64,000 nucleotides of DNA. Source: SOIA01 sp964348015 (GTDB lineage Bacteria > Acidobacteriota > Aminicenantia > Aminicenantales > Aminicenantaceae). Below the pieces are notes generated by a model. It did not search any database and had not been told where the DNA came from. It saw only the letters and a list, made by a program, of their open reading frames with translations. Shown here in pieces: positions 25,888 through 35,456 of this stretch (the stretch's first letter is position 1; every line of letters begins with the position of its first letter). The position numbers and the translations under genes were made by a program. The DNA is taken from positions 1 to 64,000 of the forward strand of contig CAYGBC010000045.1 of assembly GCA_964348015.1 (NCBI GenBank). The letters are read 5' to 3'.

Positions 25888-27252
25888 ATGAATCTGGAGA
25901 ATAAAAAAGTGCTCGTAGTAGGCCTCGGAAGAACAGGGGAAGCCCTCTGTGATTTCCTCCTTCAGCACGGAGCACGTGTGAAGGTCAGTGAGAAAAAAAC
26001 AAGAGAGGAACTCGGCCCAGAAATCACTGACTGGGAGAACAAAGGGATAGTGATAGAAACCGGCAAGCACATTGAATCCTCGTTTATCGAGTCGGATCTG
26101 ATCGTTCCCAGCCCGGGAGTCCCCTGGATTCCGGAGCTCGATGCGGCAATGAAAAAGGGAATCCGAATCCTTTCGGAAATCGAACTGGCCTCTCTCTTCC
26201 TCAAAGGAAAGATAATAGGCATCACCGGAACCAACGGAAAGTCCACTACGGCCACTCTGACACACCAAATTTTGAAAAAAGGCGGCCATCAAGCATTCCT
26301 CGCGGGGAACATCGGAAATCCTTTGATTAACTTTGTGGAAAACAGCCTGGACCACCACATCTATGTCACCGAAGTCTCGAGCTTCCAGTTGAAGCACATC
26401 GAACAGTTCAGGGCTGCGGTTTCGGTTTTCCTCAATGTATCTCCTGACCATCTCGACTGGCACCCCTCCTTCGATGACTATTTTGAATCAAAAAAGAAAC
26501 TCCTCTCCACTCAGGAAGAAAACGACATCACTGTCCTGAATAAAGATGATCCGTTCATCTGGAAGCTCAAAGAAAAAATAAATACCAGGATTTACGCCTT
26601 CAGCCGGAAAACAGAGGTGGAGAGAGGGTGTTTCCTTCGAGAAGACTGGTTAATTCTCAAGGACTCCAAAGAGGAAAAACTGATGAGAGCTTCCGAGATC
26701 TCTCTCTTCGGAATCCATAATCTGGAGAACGTCATGGCCAGTGCTCTCGTGGGGTATGTCCTGGACATCCCTGTTTCCAGGATTCGAGAATCCGTCGTCA
26801 GTTTCCAGGGTCTCGAGCACCGGCTGGAAAAAGTCACAACTCTCAAGGGAATAGAATTTTACAACGATTCCAAGGCCACGAATGTGGATGCTTCGCTCAA
26901 ATCCATCCAGAGCTTTGAGCAAAAAATCATCCTCATACTCGGCGGAAGGGATAAAGGAGGTGATTTCCAGAAACTCAAAGATCCGGTGGCGAAAAAAGTC
27001 AAAAAGGTCATTCTTATCGGCGAAGCCAGTGAAAGGATCAGAGAAGCACTCGAGGGAAGCGTGCCGATGCAAAAGGTCCCCTCGTATAAAGAGGCGGTGA
27101 GAGTCGGGTATTCCGAGGCAGCCGCCGGTGAAGTGGTCCTCCTTGCGCCGGCATGCACGAGCTTCGACATGTTTCAAAATTTCGAGGAAAGGGGCAAAAC
27201 TTTCAAGGAAGAAATCTTTTCTTTAGAAAGGGATCTACAGAAAGAGAAGTGA
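25888..27252 (+). CDS. murD: UDP-MurNAc-L-alanine--D-glutamate ligase MurD
   Basis: A 454-residue Mur ligase with the N-terminal UDP-binding Rossmann start (KVLVVGLGRTGEALCDFLL), the P-loop GITGTNGKSTTATL near 110-123, EVSSFQL near 161 and the substrate strand HRLEKV near 312. It adds D-Glu to UDP-MurNAc-Ala in the cytosol. It sits 1 nt after mraY and 5 nt before the chosen ftsW start. Confidence 0.97.
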   Translation: MNLENKKVLVVGLGRTGEALCDFLLQHGARVKVSEKKTREELGPEITDWENKGIVIETGKHIESSFIESDLIVPSPGVPWIPELDAAMKKGIRILSEIELASLFLKGKIIGITGTNGKSTTATLTHQILKKGGHQAFLAGNIGNPLINFVENSLDHHIYVTEVSSFQLKHIEQFRAAVSVFLNVSPDHLDWHPSFDDYFESKKKLLSTQEENDITVLNKDDPFIWKLKEKINTRIYAFSRKTEVERGCFLREDWLILKDSKEEKLMRASEISLFGIHNLENVMASALVGYVLDIPVSRIRESVVSFQGLEHRLEKVTTLKGIEFYNDSKATNVDASLKSIQSFEQKIILILGGRDKGGDFQKLKDPVAKKVKKVILIGEASERIREALEGSVPMQKVPSYKEAVRVGYSEAAAGEVVLLAPACTSFDMFQNFEERGKTFKEEIFSLERDLQKEK

Positions 27253-27257
27253 AACGA

Positions 27258-28370
27258 ATGGAAATCTTCAGGTCGTACGGATTCGATAAGACACTCTTCA
27301 TCACTATGCTCATCCTTGTGGCTTTAGGTTTGATCATGGTTTACAGTTCATCAGCCATTCTCGCCGCAGAAAGATACCAGAACACATTCCATTTCTTCAT
27401 AAACCAGAGCATCGTGGCCGGGATTGGATTAATCCTGATCTTCCTGATGTTTCCTATACGAAAACCGTTCTACCAGAATTCTTATTTTGTCTACGGCCTC
27501 CTGTTTCTTTCTCTTCTCCTCCTGGTGCTGTGTCTGCTCATGCCGGCAGTGGCAAGGACAAACCGCTGGATTCAATTCTTCGGACTCCGGTTTCAGTCCT
27601 CGGAACTGGCCAAACTCAGCCTCATCCTCTTTTTCGCCCACTATTTTGACAGAAAAAAAGAGAGAATGAACGAGTTTCAAACCCTCATCTTTCCGCTGAT
27701 CATTCTCAGTCTGTTTATCCTGCTGATTATCAAGGAACCGGATTACGGCACTGCGATTCTGGTCTTTCTGATCTGCTTGATCATGCTCTTCATCGGAGGA
27801 GTGAAGCTCAAATACTTCCTGTTCCTGGGACTGCCCCCGCTGTGTCTTTTCGCGTTTTACCTGTTCAAGGCATCATACAGAATAGATAGGATTCTCGCCT
27901 TTTTATCGCCCGCAAAGGACCCGCAGGGAACCGGCTTCCAGATCATTCAGTCTAAACTGGCGATCGGCACGGGGGGTCTCTTCGGAGTCAGCTTTGGAGG
28001 AAGCTCGCAAAAGCTGTTCTTTCTTCCCTGCTCTCATACCGATTACATATATGCTATAGTGGGAGAAGAGCTGGGTTTGATCGGGACACTGGCTATCCTT
28101 TTCCTTTTTCTTGTTTTTCTCTGGAGAGGGCTGGTGATATCCAAAAGTGCTCCGAATTTCTTCAGCCAAATTCTCGCTGCAGGGCTCACACTGGCTATCT
28201 TTTCCCAGGCCCTGCTGAACATCAGCATCGTACTGGGTCTGGGCCCTCCGACCGGCATACCTCTGCCTTTTATCAGCTACGGACGGTCCTCTCTTCTCTG
28301 CACGCTATTCGGAGTGGGGATTCTTCTCAACATATCTCAGAGAAAGAAAAACCTCCCCAAAAGGAAATGA
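27258..28370 (+). CDS. ftsW: Septal peptidoglycan glycosyltransferase FtsW (SEDS)
   Basis: A 370-residue SEDS protein with about ten membrane helices. The start is the ATG at 27258 (MEIFRSYGFD), since the earlier in-frame codon lies inside murD and would add a hydrophilic tail. SEDS features visible are ARTNRWIQFFGLRFQSSELAKL, KEPDYGTAIL, the periplasmic loop GTGFQIIQSKLAIGTGG (with QSxxAIGSGG-like core), the EELG acidic motif and the final LPFISYGRSSLL. It polymerises lipid II with FtsI, encoded six genes upstream. It overlaps murG by 4 nt. Confidence 0.96.
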   Translation: MEIFRSYGFDKTLFITMLILVALGLIMVYSSSAILAAERYQNTFHFFINQSIVAGIGLILIFLMFPIRKPFYQNSYFVYGLLFLSLLLLVLCLLMPAVARTNRWIQFFGLRFQSSELAKLSLILFFAHYFDRKKERMNEFQTLIFPLIILSLFILLIIKEPDYGTAILVFLICLIMLFIGGVKLKYFLFLGLPPLCLFAFYLFKASYRIDRILAFLSPAKDPQGTGFQIIQSKLAIGTGGLFGVSFGGSSQKLFFLPCSHTDYIYAIVGEELGLIGTLAILFLFLVFLWRGLVISKSAPNFFSQILAAGLTLAIFSQALLNISIVLGLGPPTGIPLPFISYGRSSLLCTLFGVGILLNISQRKKNLPKRK

Positions 28371-29458
28371 AGGAGAAAAAAATTATTATAAGCGGCGGAG
28401 GCACGGCAGGGCACATCTACCCCGCTTTAGCTGTCGGGAATAAACTTAAAGAACAGGATGCTTCTCTCCAATTGACCTATGTCGGAACTCATCGCGAATT
28501 GGAAAAGAACATCATGAAACACCAGAAGGTCAGTTTTATTCCTTTAAGGATCGAAGGATTAAAGGGAAAAGGCCTGAGGACGATCAAATCCCTATTTCTC
28601 CTCCCCTTCTCTTTTCTGAAATCTTTTTCCATACTGCGCCGCATCCGGCCTGACTTGGTGATCGGCATGGGAGGATACAGTTCCGGACCCATAGTTCTCG
28701 TGGCCTCCTGGATGAAAATCCCCACCCTGATCCTCGAACAGAACCTCTACCCCGGGTTCACCAACAGAATGCTTGTTCCCTGGGTCCGGAAGGCCGTCGT
28801 GGCTTTTCAGGGATCCCTTTCCTATTTCAAGGGCAAAGGGATCTTCATCGGAAATCCCGTGAGGGAGGAATTCTACGATCTCCCCCCCAAAGCCCGGAAC
28901 GCAAAGCTCGCGATACTCATATTCGGAGGAAGCCAGGGATCTCACTTCCTGAACAAAGGGATCACCGCTTCTCTTCCTCTTCTCAAGCAGGAGAAAAAGA
29001 GCTTGAGGATCTACCATCAAACCGGGGAAAAGGACCTGGAATGGGTCAAGGAGCACTACGCCCAGAACGGATTTACAGAAGTGACCGTGGCCCCTTATTT
29101 TCTCGATATGGCCAGCTATTTTCAAAAATCTGATCTCATCATCAGCCGTGCGGGAGCCACCACCATCGCAGAGTTCATCGCTTCCCAAAAAGCGTCCATT
29201 CTGATCCCTTTCTCTCACGCCGCGGACAACCATCAGGTTCTCAACGCCAGAGAACTGGAAAAAATAAACGGAGCAGAGATCCTCCAGGAAGAGGAGTTCA
29301 CTCCCGAACGCCTCGTGGAGAAGATTTTTGATCTTCTGCACAACAGGGAAAAGATCGCCCGGATGGAAAAAAATATCGCCCGGATCAAAAATGAAAAGGT
29401 CGCTGAAAAAATTTCCAATCTCTGTTTTGAGCTCCTGGAAGCGGGACGAAAGGAATAA
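28367..29458 (+). CDS. murG: UDP-GlcNAc:lipid I GlcNAc-transferase MurG
   Basis: A 363-residue GT-B glycosyltransferase at the inner face of the membrane that makes lipid II. The N-terminal glycine loop ISGGGTAGHIYPALAV (about 7-22), MGGYSSGP, LEQNLYPGFTNR and the C-terminal SRAGATTIAEF (about 263-273) and ADNHQVLNA are standard MurG motifs. It starts in the ftsW stop (ATGA). Confidence 0.97.
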   Translation: MKEKKIIISGGGTAGHIYPALAVGNKLKEQDASLQLTYVGTHRELEKNIMKHQKVSFIPLRIEGLKGKGLRTIKSLFLLPFSFLKSFSILRRIRPDLVIGMGGYSSGPIVLVASWMKIPTLILEQNLYPGFTNRMLVPWVRKAVVAFQGSLSYFKGKGIFIGNPVREEFYDLPPKARNAKLAILIFGGSQGSHFLNKGITASLPLLKQEKKSLRIYHQTGEKDLEWVKEHYAQNGFTEVTVAPYFLDMASYFQKSDLIISRAGATTIAEFIASQKASILIPFSHAADNHQVLNARELEKINGAEILQEEEFTPERLVEKIFDLLHNREKIARMEKNIARIKNEKVAEKISNLCFELLEAGRKE

Positions 29459-29461
29459 ACA

Positions 29462-30850
29462 GTGGGAAAACACGCCTACAGAAAAATCAACCATGTCCAT
29501 ATGGTAGGTATCGGCGGCACTGGCATGAACGGCATCGCTGAAGTCCTTCTCAACATGGATTACAGGATATCAGGAACGGATATAGCGAAAACGGAAGTGA
29601 CTCAACGTCTCGCGCAGTTGGGCGCGGAAATCTCCATCGGACACGACGCGGAAAAAGTCAAGGGAGCCGACGTGGTGGTCATCTCCTCGGCCATTAAACA
29701 GGACAATGTCGAGGTCGAAGAGGCCCGGCGGCGCAAAATACCGGTTATCCCCCGGGCAGAGATGCTGGCCGAATTGATGCGCATGAAATACGGCATCGCA
29801 GTGGCAGGCTCCCACGGAAAAACCACCACGACATCGATGATCGCTCAATTGCTCGAGTCGGCGGGATTCGACCCCACGATCGTGGTCGGCGGCCGTCTCA
29901 ACACGGTCGGCGCCCACGGAAAACTCGGTAAAGGGGACTTCATCGTGGCGGAGGCGGATGAAAGCGACCGCTCTTTCCTGTATTTATCCCCTTTTATCGC
30001 CATCCTCACAAACCTGGACGACGAGCACCTGGACCAGTACCAGACCATCGATGAAATCAAATCGACATTCATCAATTTTGCGCTCAAAGTTCCGTTCTAC
30101 TGTCCCGTGATCCTGTGCCTCGATGACCCCAATCTTCAGGCGTTGATCCCCTCGCTCGAGAGAAGAATCATCAGTTACGGATTTTCCACCCAAGCCGATA
30201 TATTCGCCCGGGACATGCAGTTCGAGAAATTCTCGAGCACCTCAACTCTCTACTGGAGAGGAAAAAAATTCGGAAAACTCAGCCTGAATGTCCCCGGCAC
30301 TCATAATATTTATAACGCCATGGCCGCCGTAGCTGTCGGACTGGACCTTGACATACCGTCCGAGACAATCCTGGAGGCACTGGGAACCTACTCCGGCAGC
30401 GGCCGCCGTTTCGAATTGAAGAAGGAAATCTACAATATCATGATCATTGAAGACTACGCGCATCATCCGACTGAAGTCAAAGCGACACTCGAAACAGCCA
30501 AAAGAGGCTGGAAGCGCAGGACGTTCGCTATTTTTCAGCCCCACCGCTACAGCCGCCTTTCCGTTTTGATGAACAGCTTTGCCACATCCTTTAACCAGGC
30601 GGATGTGCTCATCACCACAGAAATATATCCGGCCGGCGAAACACCGATCGCCGGAGTCTCCGGAAAAACGCTTCATGAAGAAATCGTCCATTTCGGACAT
30701 AAAAATGTGTATTTCGAACCGGATATGAAAAAAATCGCTCCTCTTGTTGCGAAATTGGCGCAACCCGAGGATATTATCCTTGTCTTGGGTGCCGGAAACA
30801 TCTATGAAATCATCCCGGACATCATCAAAACTCTGGAGGCCAAAGGATAG
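29462..30850 (+). CDS. murC: UDP-MurNAc--L-alanine ligase MurC
   Basis: A 462-residue Mur ligase that adds the first amino acid to UDP-MurNAc. HMVGIGGTGMNGIAEVLL (about 12-29) is the UDP-binding start, GSHGKTTTTSMIA (about 117-129) the P-loop, EADESDRSFL (about 161-170) and IIEDYAHHPTEV (about 328-339) the family motifs. The start codon is GTG at 29462, 3 nt after murG; ATG codons further in would cut the Rossmann motif. murB and ddl, common neighbours after murC, are absent here. Confidence 0.96.
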   Translation: MGKHAYRKINHVHMVGIGGTGMNGIAEVLLNMDYRISGTDIAKTEVTQRLAQLGAEISIGHDAEKVKGADVVVISSAIKQDNVEVEEARRRKIPVIPRAEMLAELMRMKYGIAVAGSHGKTTTTSMIAQLLESAGFDPTIVVGGRLNTVGAHGKLGKGDFIVAEADESDRSFLYLSPFIAILTNLDDEHLDQYQTIDEIKSTFINFALKVPFYCPVILCLDDPNLQALIPSLERRIISYGFSTQADIFARDMQFEKFSSTSTLYWRGKKFGKLSLNVPGTHNIYNAMAAVAVGLDLDIPSETILEALGTYSGSGRRFELKKEIYNIMIIEDYAHHPTEVKATLETAKRGWKRRTFAIFQPHRYSRLSVLMNSFATSFNQADVLITTEIYPAGETPIAGVSGKTLHEEIVHFGHKNVYFEPDMKKIAPLVAKLAQPEDIILVLGAGNIYEIIPDIIKTLEAKG

Positions 30851-30851
30851 A

Positions 30852-31724
30852 ATGGCATACAACCTCATCCCGTCTGCCCGGAACAGGACACACACATTTC
30901 TCTCCGAGCCGGTGCAGTTCCAGCGTGCAAGAGGAAAAACCAAGACAAAAAAGATCCAGAGGAAAATCAGGCTGAAATTCAAGCATATTCTGTTCCATTT
31001 GATCCTGATCGGAGGGATATTCTTCGCGCTGCAGAGGGTCTATCTCTTCCTCATCTCCTGGGATAAACTGGATATCAAAGACGTGACAGTCCTCTGCCGT
31101 ATGCCCGAAATCAAGGAAGAAACTCAGCGATTTTTTGAAGGGAAACATCTCGGTAATATCCTTCTTCTCGATATCAGTCTCCTCCAGGAAAAGTTCACGG
31201 CACACAGATGGATCAAAGAAGTCCGTGTGAGAAAAATTCTTCCCTCCTCTCTTAAGATCGAGATCAAAGAAAGAACTCCGGTCGCCCTGCTGAAGCAGGG
31301 CCATACCTACATGATCGACGAAGACGGAGTCTTTCTTGAAAAAATCGAGCGGGGAGAAAAAGAGAACCTTCCTCTCCTTATCGATTCGAACACATTCAAA
31401 AAAGACTACGAGGAAAAATTAAACCTGGCTTGGGAATGTCTCCGCAGTTTGGCTCCGTCGGAGAAAGAACGCATTGAAGTCCTCGACCTGACTGAATACG
31501 AGAACGTGATTGTCCGGCTCAAAAACAATCCGACGCGGTTGATCCTCGGGAACACCCGATTCTCCGAAAAAATCAACCTGTACAGCCGGCTTCGCGCAAA
31601 ACTGGAGAGATTTGGGGAACTGGAATATGTTGACCTCCGGCTTCACGACCGGATCTACATCAAGCCCAAGAGAAATATCGCCCAGAGGAATTTCATTCCC
31701 ACCGCCAATAAGGAGGCCTTCTGA
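30852..31724 (+). CDS. ftsQ: Cell division protein FtsQ
   Basis: A 290-residue bitopic protein. The start ATG at 30852 is one nt after the murC stop; the open frame extends upstream only inside murC. A basic cytoplasmic stretch (1-43) precedes one membrane helix (about 44-66), then a POTRA-type domain (WDKLDIKDVTVLC onwards, about 70-145) with the LLDISLLQEKFTAHRWIKEVRVRKILPSSLKIEIKERTPVAL pattern split by short loops, and an FtsQ C-terminal domain. It recruits FtsL/FtsB and later division proteins. Its last base overlaps the ftsA start. Confidence 0.92.
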   Translation: MAYNLIPSARNRTHTFLSEPVQFQRARGKTKTKKIQRKIRLKFKHILFHLILIGGIFFALQRVYLFLISWDKLDIKDVTVLCRMPEIKEETQRFFEGKHLGNILLLDISLLQEKFTAHRWIKEVRVRKILPSSLKIEIKERTPVALLKQGHTYMIDEDGVFLEKIERGEKENLPLLIDSNTFKKDYEEKLNLAWECLRSLAPSEKERIEVLDLTEYENVIVRLKNNPTRLILGNTRFSEKINLYSRLRAKLERFGELEYVDLRLHDRIYIKPKRNIAQRNFIPTANKEAF

Positions 31725-32947
31725 TGCCTAAAAACAGTTATATTGTTGGATTGGACATCGGAACAAAAAAAATCGCTGCCATCATAGGCGAGATCGGAGA
31801 GGACAACAAAGTCGAGATCATCGGCGTCGGAGCCGCCGAGTCCAGAGGATTGAGAAAAGGAGTCGTGGTCAACCTTGAAGCCACAGTCAGCGCGATCAAG
31901 AAAGCGCAGGAAGAAGCGGAGCTCATGGCCGGGTATGAAATCGACCGGGCCTTTGTCGGAATCTCCGGCGCACACATCAAAAGCTTCAACAGCCGAGGAG
32001 TGATCGCTGTTTCCGGGAAAAATAGAGAGATCAGCCGGGAGGACATCAAACGCGTCATCGACCAGTCCAAAGCTGTCTCCATCCCCCCGGACAGAGAGAT
32101 CATTCATATCATCCCTCAGGAATTCGTGGTGGATGACCAGGATGGGATCAAAGACCCGTTAGGCATGAGCGGAATCAAGCTCGAAGTCAACGTGCATATC
32201 GTCACGAGCGCGACAACCTCTGTCCAGAACCTGAGAACCTGTGTCGGACGGGCCGGGATCGAAGTCGAACAGGTTGTTCTCAACCAAATCGCGGCGAGCG
32301 AGGCCACTCTGACACACGACGAAATGGAGCTCGGCGTGGGGATGATCGATATCGGAGGCGGAACGACAGAAATCGCCATCTACGAACGGGGAAGCCTCTG
32401 GTACACCTCCATCATTCCGATCGGCGGAGACAACTTCACGAATGATATCGCTGTCGGCCTCAGGACACCGATCCCTGAAGGGGAAAAAATAAAGAAAAAA
32501 TTCGGCTGTGTATCCAGCACTCTTCTCGATGACCAGGAGACGATCGAAGTCCCTTCGGTCGGAAGAGGAAAAAAACCTCGTATTCTATCCAGACAACTTC
32601 TGGCGGATATCATCCAGCCGAGAGCAGAGGAGATTTTCCGCCTTGTCGACAACGACGTCAAAAGAATGGGGTATGAAAAATCCCTGAATTCTGGAGTCGT
32701 GCTTACGGGCGGCACCGCTCTCCTCGAAGGATTAGAGGAAGTGGCGGAGGAAATTTTTGACCTTCCGGTCAGACGCGGCGATCCCAGTGGCGTAGGCGGG
32801 CTTGTGGATAGGGTCAACACACCCGACTATGCCACTTCAGTTGGCCTTCTTCTTTACGGTAACACGCAGTGGAAAGAAAAAGGCCTATCCAAAGATAGAA
32901 AAGGAAGCCTTTGGGTCAAGATCAAAGACTGGCTCAAGGAAGCTTAG
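31724..32947 (+). CDS. ftsA: Cell division protein FtsA
   Basis: A 407-residue actin-like ATPase that anchors FtsZ filaments to the membrane. Phosphate loop 1 VGLDIGTKKIAAIIG (about 8-22), the SHS2 insert (1C subdomain) around 85-160, phosphate loop 2 GMIDIGGGTTEIAI (about 205-218) and the adenosine motif GGTALLEGL (about 328) are present. The final SLWVKIKDWLKEA is an amphipathic membrane-targeting helix. AAGGAGG lies six bases before the ATG. Confidence 0.97.
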   Translation: MPKNSYIVGLDIGTKKIAAIIGEIGEDNKVEIIGVGAAESRGLRKGVVVNLEATVSAIKKAQEEAELMAGYEIDRAFVGISGAHIKSFNSRGVIAVSGKNREISREDIKRVIDQSKAVSIPPDREIIHIIPQEFVVDDQDGIKDPLGMSGIKLEVNVHIVTSATTSVQNLRTCVGRAGIEVEQVVLNQIAASEATLTHDEMELGVGMIDIGGGTTEIAIYERGSLWYTSIIPIGGDNFTNDIAVGLRTPIPEGEKIKKKFGCVSSTLLDDQETIEVPSVGRGKKPRILSRQLLADIIQPRAEEIFRLVDNDVKRMGYEKSLNSGVVLTGGTALLEGLEEVAEEIFDLPVRRGDPSGVGGLVDRVNTPDYATSVGLLLYGNTQWKEKGLSKDRKGSLWVKIKDWLKEA

Positions 32948-32956
32948 GAGGTAAAA

Positions 32957-34168
32957 ATGACTGAAGAAATGAAAAACAAACTCAAATTTCATTTGGTGGA
33001 GGAACGCTTCGGCGCCAAAATCAAAGTCATTGGAATTGGCGGCGGCGGGGGGAATGCGATCAACAGGATGATCCAGACAGGAATCGAAGGAGTGGAGTTC
33101 ATTTCCGTCAACACGGATCTCCAGGCACTCAGCAGTAACAAGGCGAGAACGAAAATCCAGATCGGAGAAAAACTGACCAAAGGCTTGGGTTCGGGAGGAC
33201 GGCCGGACACCGGCAAGGAAGCCGCGATGGAGGACACGGAAAAATTGATCGAGATCCTTCAGGGAGCGGATATGGTCTTCCTGACTGCGGGCCTGGGAGG
33301 TGGAACAGGAACCGGCTCAACTCCGATCCTGGCCAACCTGGCTTCAGAATTGGACATGCTGTGCATTGCCATAGTGACTCTTCCTTTCGAGTTCGAAGGA
33401 AAGGTCAGGGCCAAGCAGGCCCAGGAAGGACTGTCCGATCTGAAATCGGCCGTGGACACGGTCATCGCCATTCCCAACGAACGGCTGCTCCAGACAGTCA
33501 ATCTGGACACTTCGATCCAGGATGCATTCAAAATGGCGGATGACATACTCCGACAGGCGGCTCAAGGAGTTTCTGATTTGATCACTAAACCTGGATTGAT
33601 CAACCTCGACTTTGCGGACGTCAAATCCATCATGAAAGGTATGGGCATGGCTTTTATGGGCACAGGGATGGCGTCCGGAGAGAACAGGGCCTTGGACGCC
33701 GCGCAAAAAGCCATTTCCAGCCCCTTGCTTGTGGACACATCGATAGACGGTGCTCAGGGAGTCCTGATCAACATCACAGGAGGCAAAGATGTCACTCTGC
33801 ATGAGGTTTCTAAGGCGTCCGAGCTCATTCACAACCAGGCACATCCCGAAGCCAACATCATTTTCGGTACGGTGATTGACGAAGGATTGAAAGAAATGGT
33901 GAAAGTGACTGTCATTGCCACCGGTTTCGACCTGACACCCCGTATCGATGCCGAAGTCCAGGAAGACTTCCCTCCCGCAAAACCGAAAACGCCCCCTCCT
34001 TTCGAGGTTCAACACGATACGCCTCCCTATCTGTTCGAGCCGAAAGGAAGCCAGACTCCCTGGGACAGACCGTCCTGGGAGAAGAAATGGGAGCCGTATG
34101 AAACACCTTCTTTCATCAGGAAAAACAAAACCACTCCCCTGAGAAAGACTCCCGATGAAATCAGCTGA
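32957..34168 (+). CDS. ftsZ: Cell division GTPase FtsZ
   Basis: A 403-residue tubulin homologue that forms the Z ring. GTP-binding signature AGLGGGTGTGSTP at 111-123, IGIGGGGGNAINRM at about 25-38, and the T7 loop NLDFADVKSIM near 216. After a variable Pro-rich linker, TPSFIRKN (about 383-390) matches the conserved C-terminal peptide that binds FtsA, but 13 more residues follow it. TTAGGAGG precedes the ATG. Its 3' end overlaps hutI by 14 nt. Confidence 0.98.
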   Translation: MTEEMKNKLKFHLVEERFGAKIKVIGIGGGGGNAINRMIQTGIEGVEFISVNTDLQALSSNKARTKIQIGEKLTKGLGSGGRPDTGKEAAMEDTEKLIEILQGADMVFLTAGLGGGTGTGSTPILANLASELDMLCIAIVTLPFEFEGKVRAKQAQEGLSDLKSAVDTVIAIPNERLLQTVNLDTSIQDAFKMADDILRQAAQGVSDLITKPGLINLDFADVKSIMKGMGMAFMGTGMASGENRALDAAQKAISSPLLVDTSIDGAQGVLINITGGKDVTLHEVSKASELIHNQAHPEANIIFGTVIDEGLKEMVKVTVIATGFDLTPRIDAEVQEDFPPAKPKTPPPFEVQHDTPPYLFEPKGSQTPWDRPSWEKKWEPYETPSFIRKNKTTPLRKTPDEIS

Positions 34169-35456
34169 TCTGGCCGTCCTCGGATGCGAGGAACTTGTCA
34201 CTTGCGGGGGTCCGATCCCGAAGAGGAAAGACGCCCTGCAGGAAGTGGCGGTCATCGAGAAAGGCTTCATCGCATCCCACCAAGGACGGATTGTTTTCAT
34301 CGGAGACGAGAAAAGCTATGCCCAAGAAGTCAGACTAGAGGACAACGCTAACTGTATCGAAGGAAGCGGGTTGGTCGGGCTTCCAGGATTTGTCGATCCC
34401 CACACGCACCTTCCTTTTGCCGGAACCAGAGAGCAGGAGTTCGTCCTGCGCCTCAAAGGCGCCACTTATCAGCAGTTGGCTGAGAAGGGCATGGGAATCC
34501 AGACAACGGTCAAAGCCACGCGTGAAGCGACCAAAGAAGAGCTTGTCTCCCTCTGTCTCTCCCGCCTCGACAGGATGCTTCTGAACGGGACCACCACGGT
34601 TGAAGGCAAGAGCGGCTACGGGCTGAATCTCGAGGATGAAATCAAGCAGCTCGAAGCGCTCCGGCAAGCGGACGATCTTCATCCAGCCGATATCGTCTCC
34701 ACTTTCATGGGTGCTCACGAAGTCCCCTCCGAATACAAATCCAAGAAGGGAGACTACATCGATCTTCTAATCAACCAGATTCTTCCGGAGATCCAGAAAA
34801 AGAATCTGGCAGAATTTTTCGATGTTTTTTGTGAAGAAGGAGTTTACTCGATCGAAGAGACACGGACACTGGTACGCGCCGCGAAAGACGCCGGGTTCAA
34901 GATCAAGATCCACGCCGATGAGTTCTCTCCTCTCGGAGGCGCCCAGCTTGCTGCTGAGGAAGGCGCCAGCTCTGCCGACCACTTGATCAACATTACCGAT
35001 GAGGGAATTCAAAAGCTCGCCCAGAGCCAGACAGCGGCCATCCTTCTCCCTGCGGTGTCCTTCTTTTTGATGCTCGAGAAGAAAGCTCCGGCCCGGAAGC
35101 TCATCGAGCAAGGCGCGATTGTCTCTCTGGCAACGGATTTTAATCCGGGCAGCGCGATGACAGAGTCCATGCTCTTCGTCCTGCAGCTGGCCGTTTTCAC
35201 GATGAAAATGACCATCGAAGAAGCCATTAACGCGGCCACCGCGAACGCCGCATTCGCCCTCGCCAGGCATCAGGATTCGGGGAGCCTTGAGGTCGGGAAA
35301 AAAATGGACCTCGTTCTCTACAATGCGCCGAACTATCCGACCATCGTCTACCACCTGGGAATCAATCCCGTCCGGCATGTCATCAAGAACGGAACGCTTG
35401 CGGTCAAAGACGGACAAATTATAAAAAATATTTATCCAGCATTCTGTACTGGATAG
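34155..35456 (+). CDS. hutI: Imidazolonepropionase
   Basis: A 433-residue amidohydrolase that opens imidazolone-5-propionate to formiminoglutamate in histidine breakdown. The metal H-x-H is H83/H85 in DPHTHLPFAG; KIHADEF (about 251-257), the HLINIT region and ATDFNPGS (about 328-335) supply the remaining ligand and substrate residues; SGYGLNLEDE is typical of HutI. It overlaps ftsZ by 14 nt, so it is translated as the last gene of the division operon, an odd place for a catabolic enzyme, with no other hut genes nearby. Its 3' end overlaps comM, on the other strand, by 38 nt. Confidence 0.93.
   Translation: MKSADLAVLGCEELVTCGGPIPKRKDALQEVAVIEKGFIASHQGRIVFIGDEKSYAQEVRLEDNANCIEGSGLVGLPGFVDPHTHLPFAGTREQEFVLRLKGATYQQLAEKGMGIQTTVKATREATKEELVSLCLSRLDRMLLNGTTTVEGKSGYGLNLEDEIKQLEALRQADDLHPADIVSTFMGAHEVPSEYKSKKGDYIDLLINQILPEIQKKNLAEFFDVFCEEGVYSIEETRTLVRAAKDAGFKIKIHADEFSPLGGAQLAAEEGASSADHLINITDEGIQKLAQSQTAAILLPAVSFFLMLEKKAPARKLIEQGAIVSLATDFNPGSAMTESMLFVLQLAVFTMKMTIEEAINAATANAAFALARHQDSGSLEVGKKMDLVLYNAPNYPTIVYHLGINPVRHVIKNGTLAVKDGQIIKNIYPAFCTG

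Noticed and set aside
27153..27257. Longer ftsW start inside murD
   Set aside because: It would add 35 polar residues that are the murD reading frame shifted; the ATG at 27258 fits SEDS N-termini.
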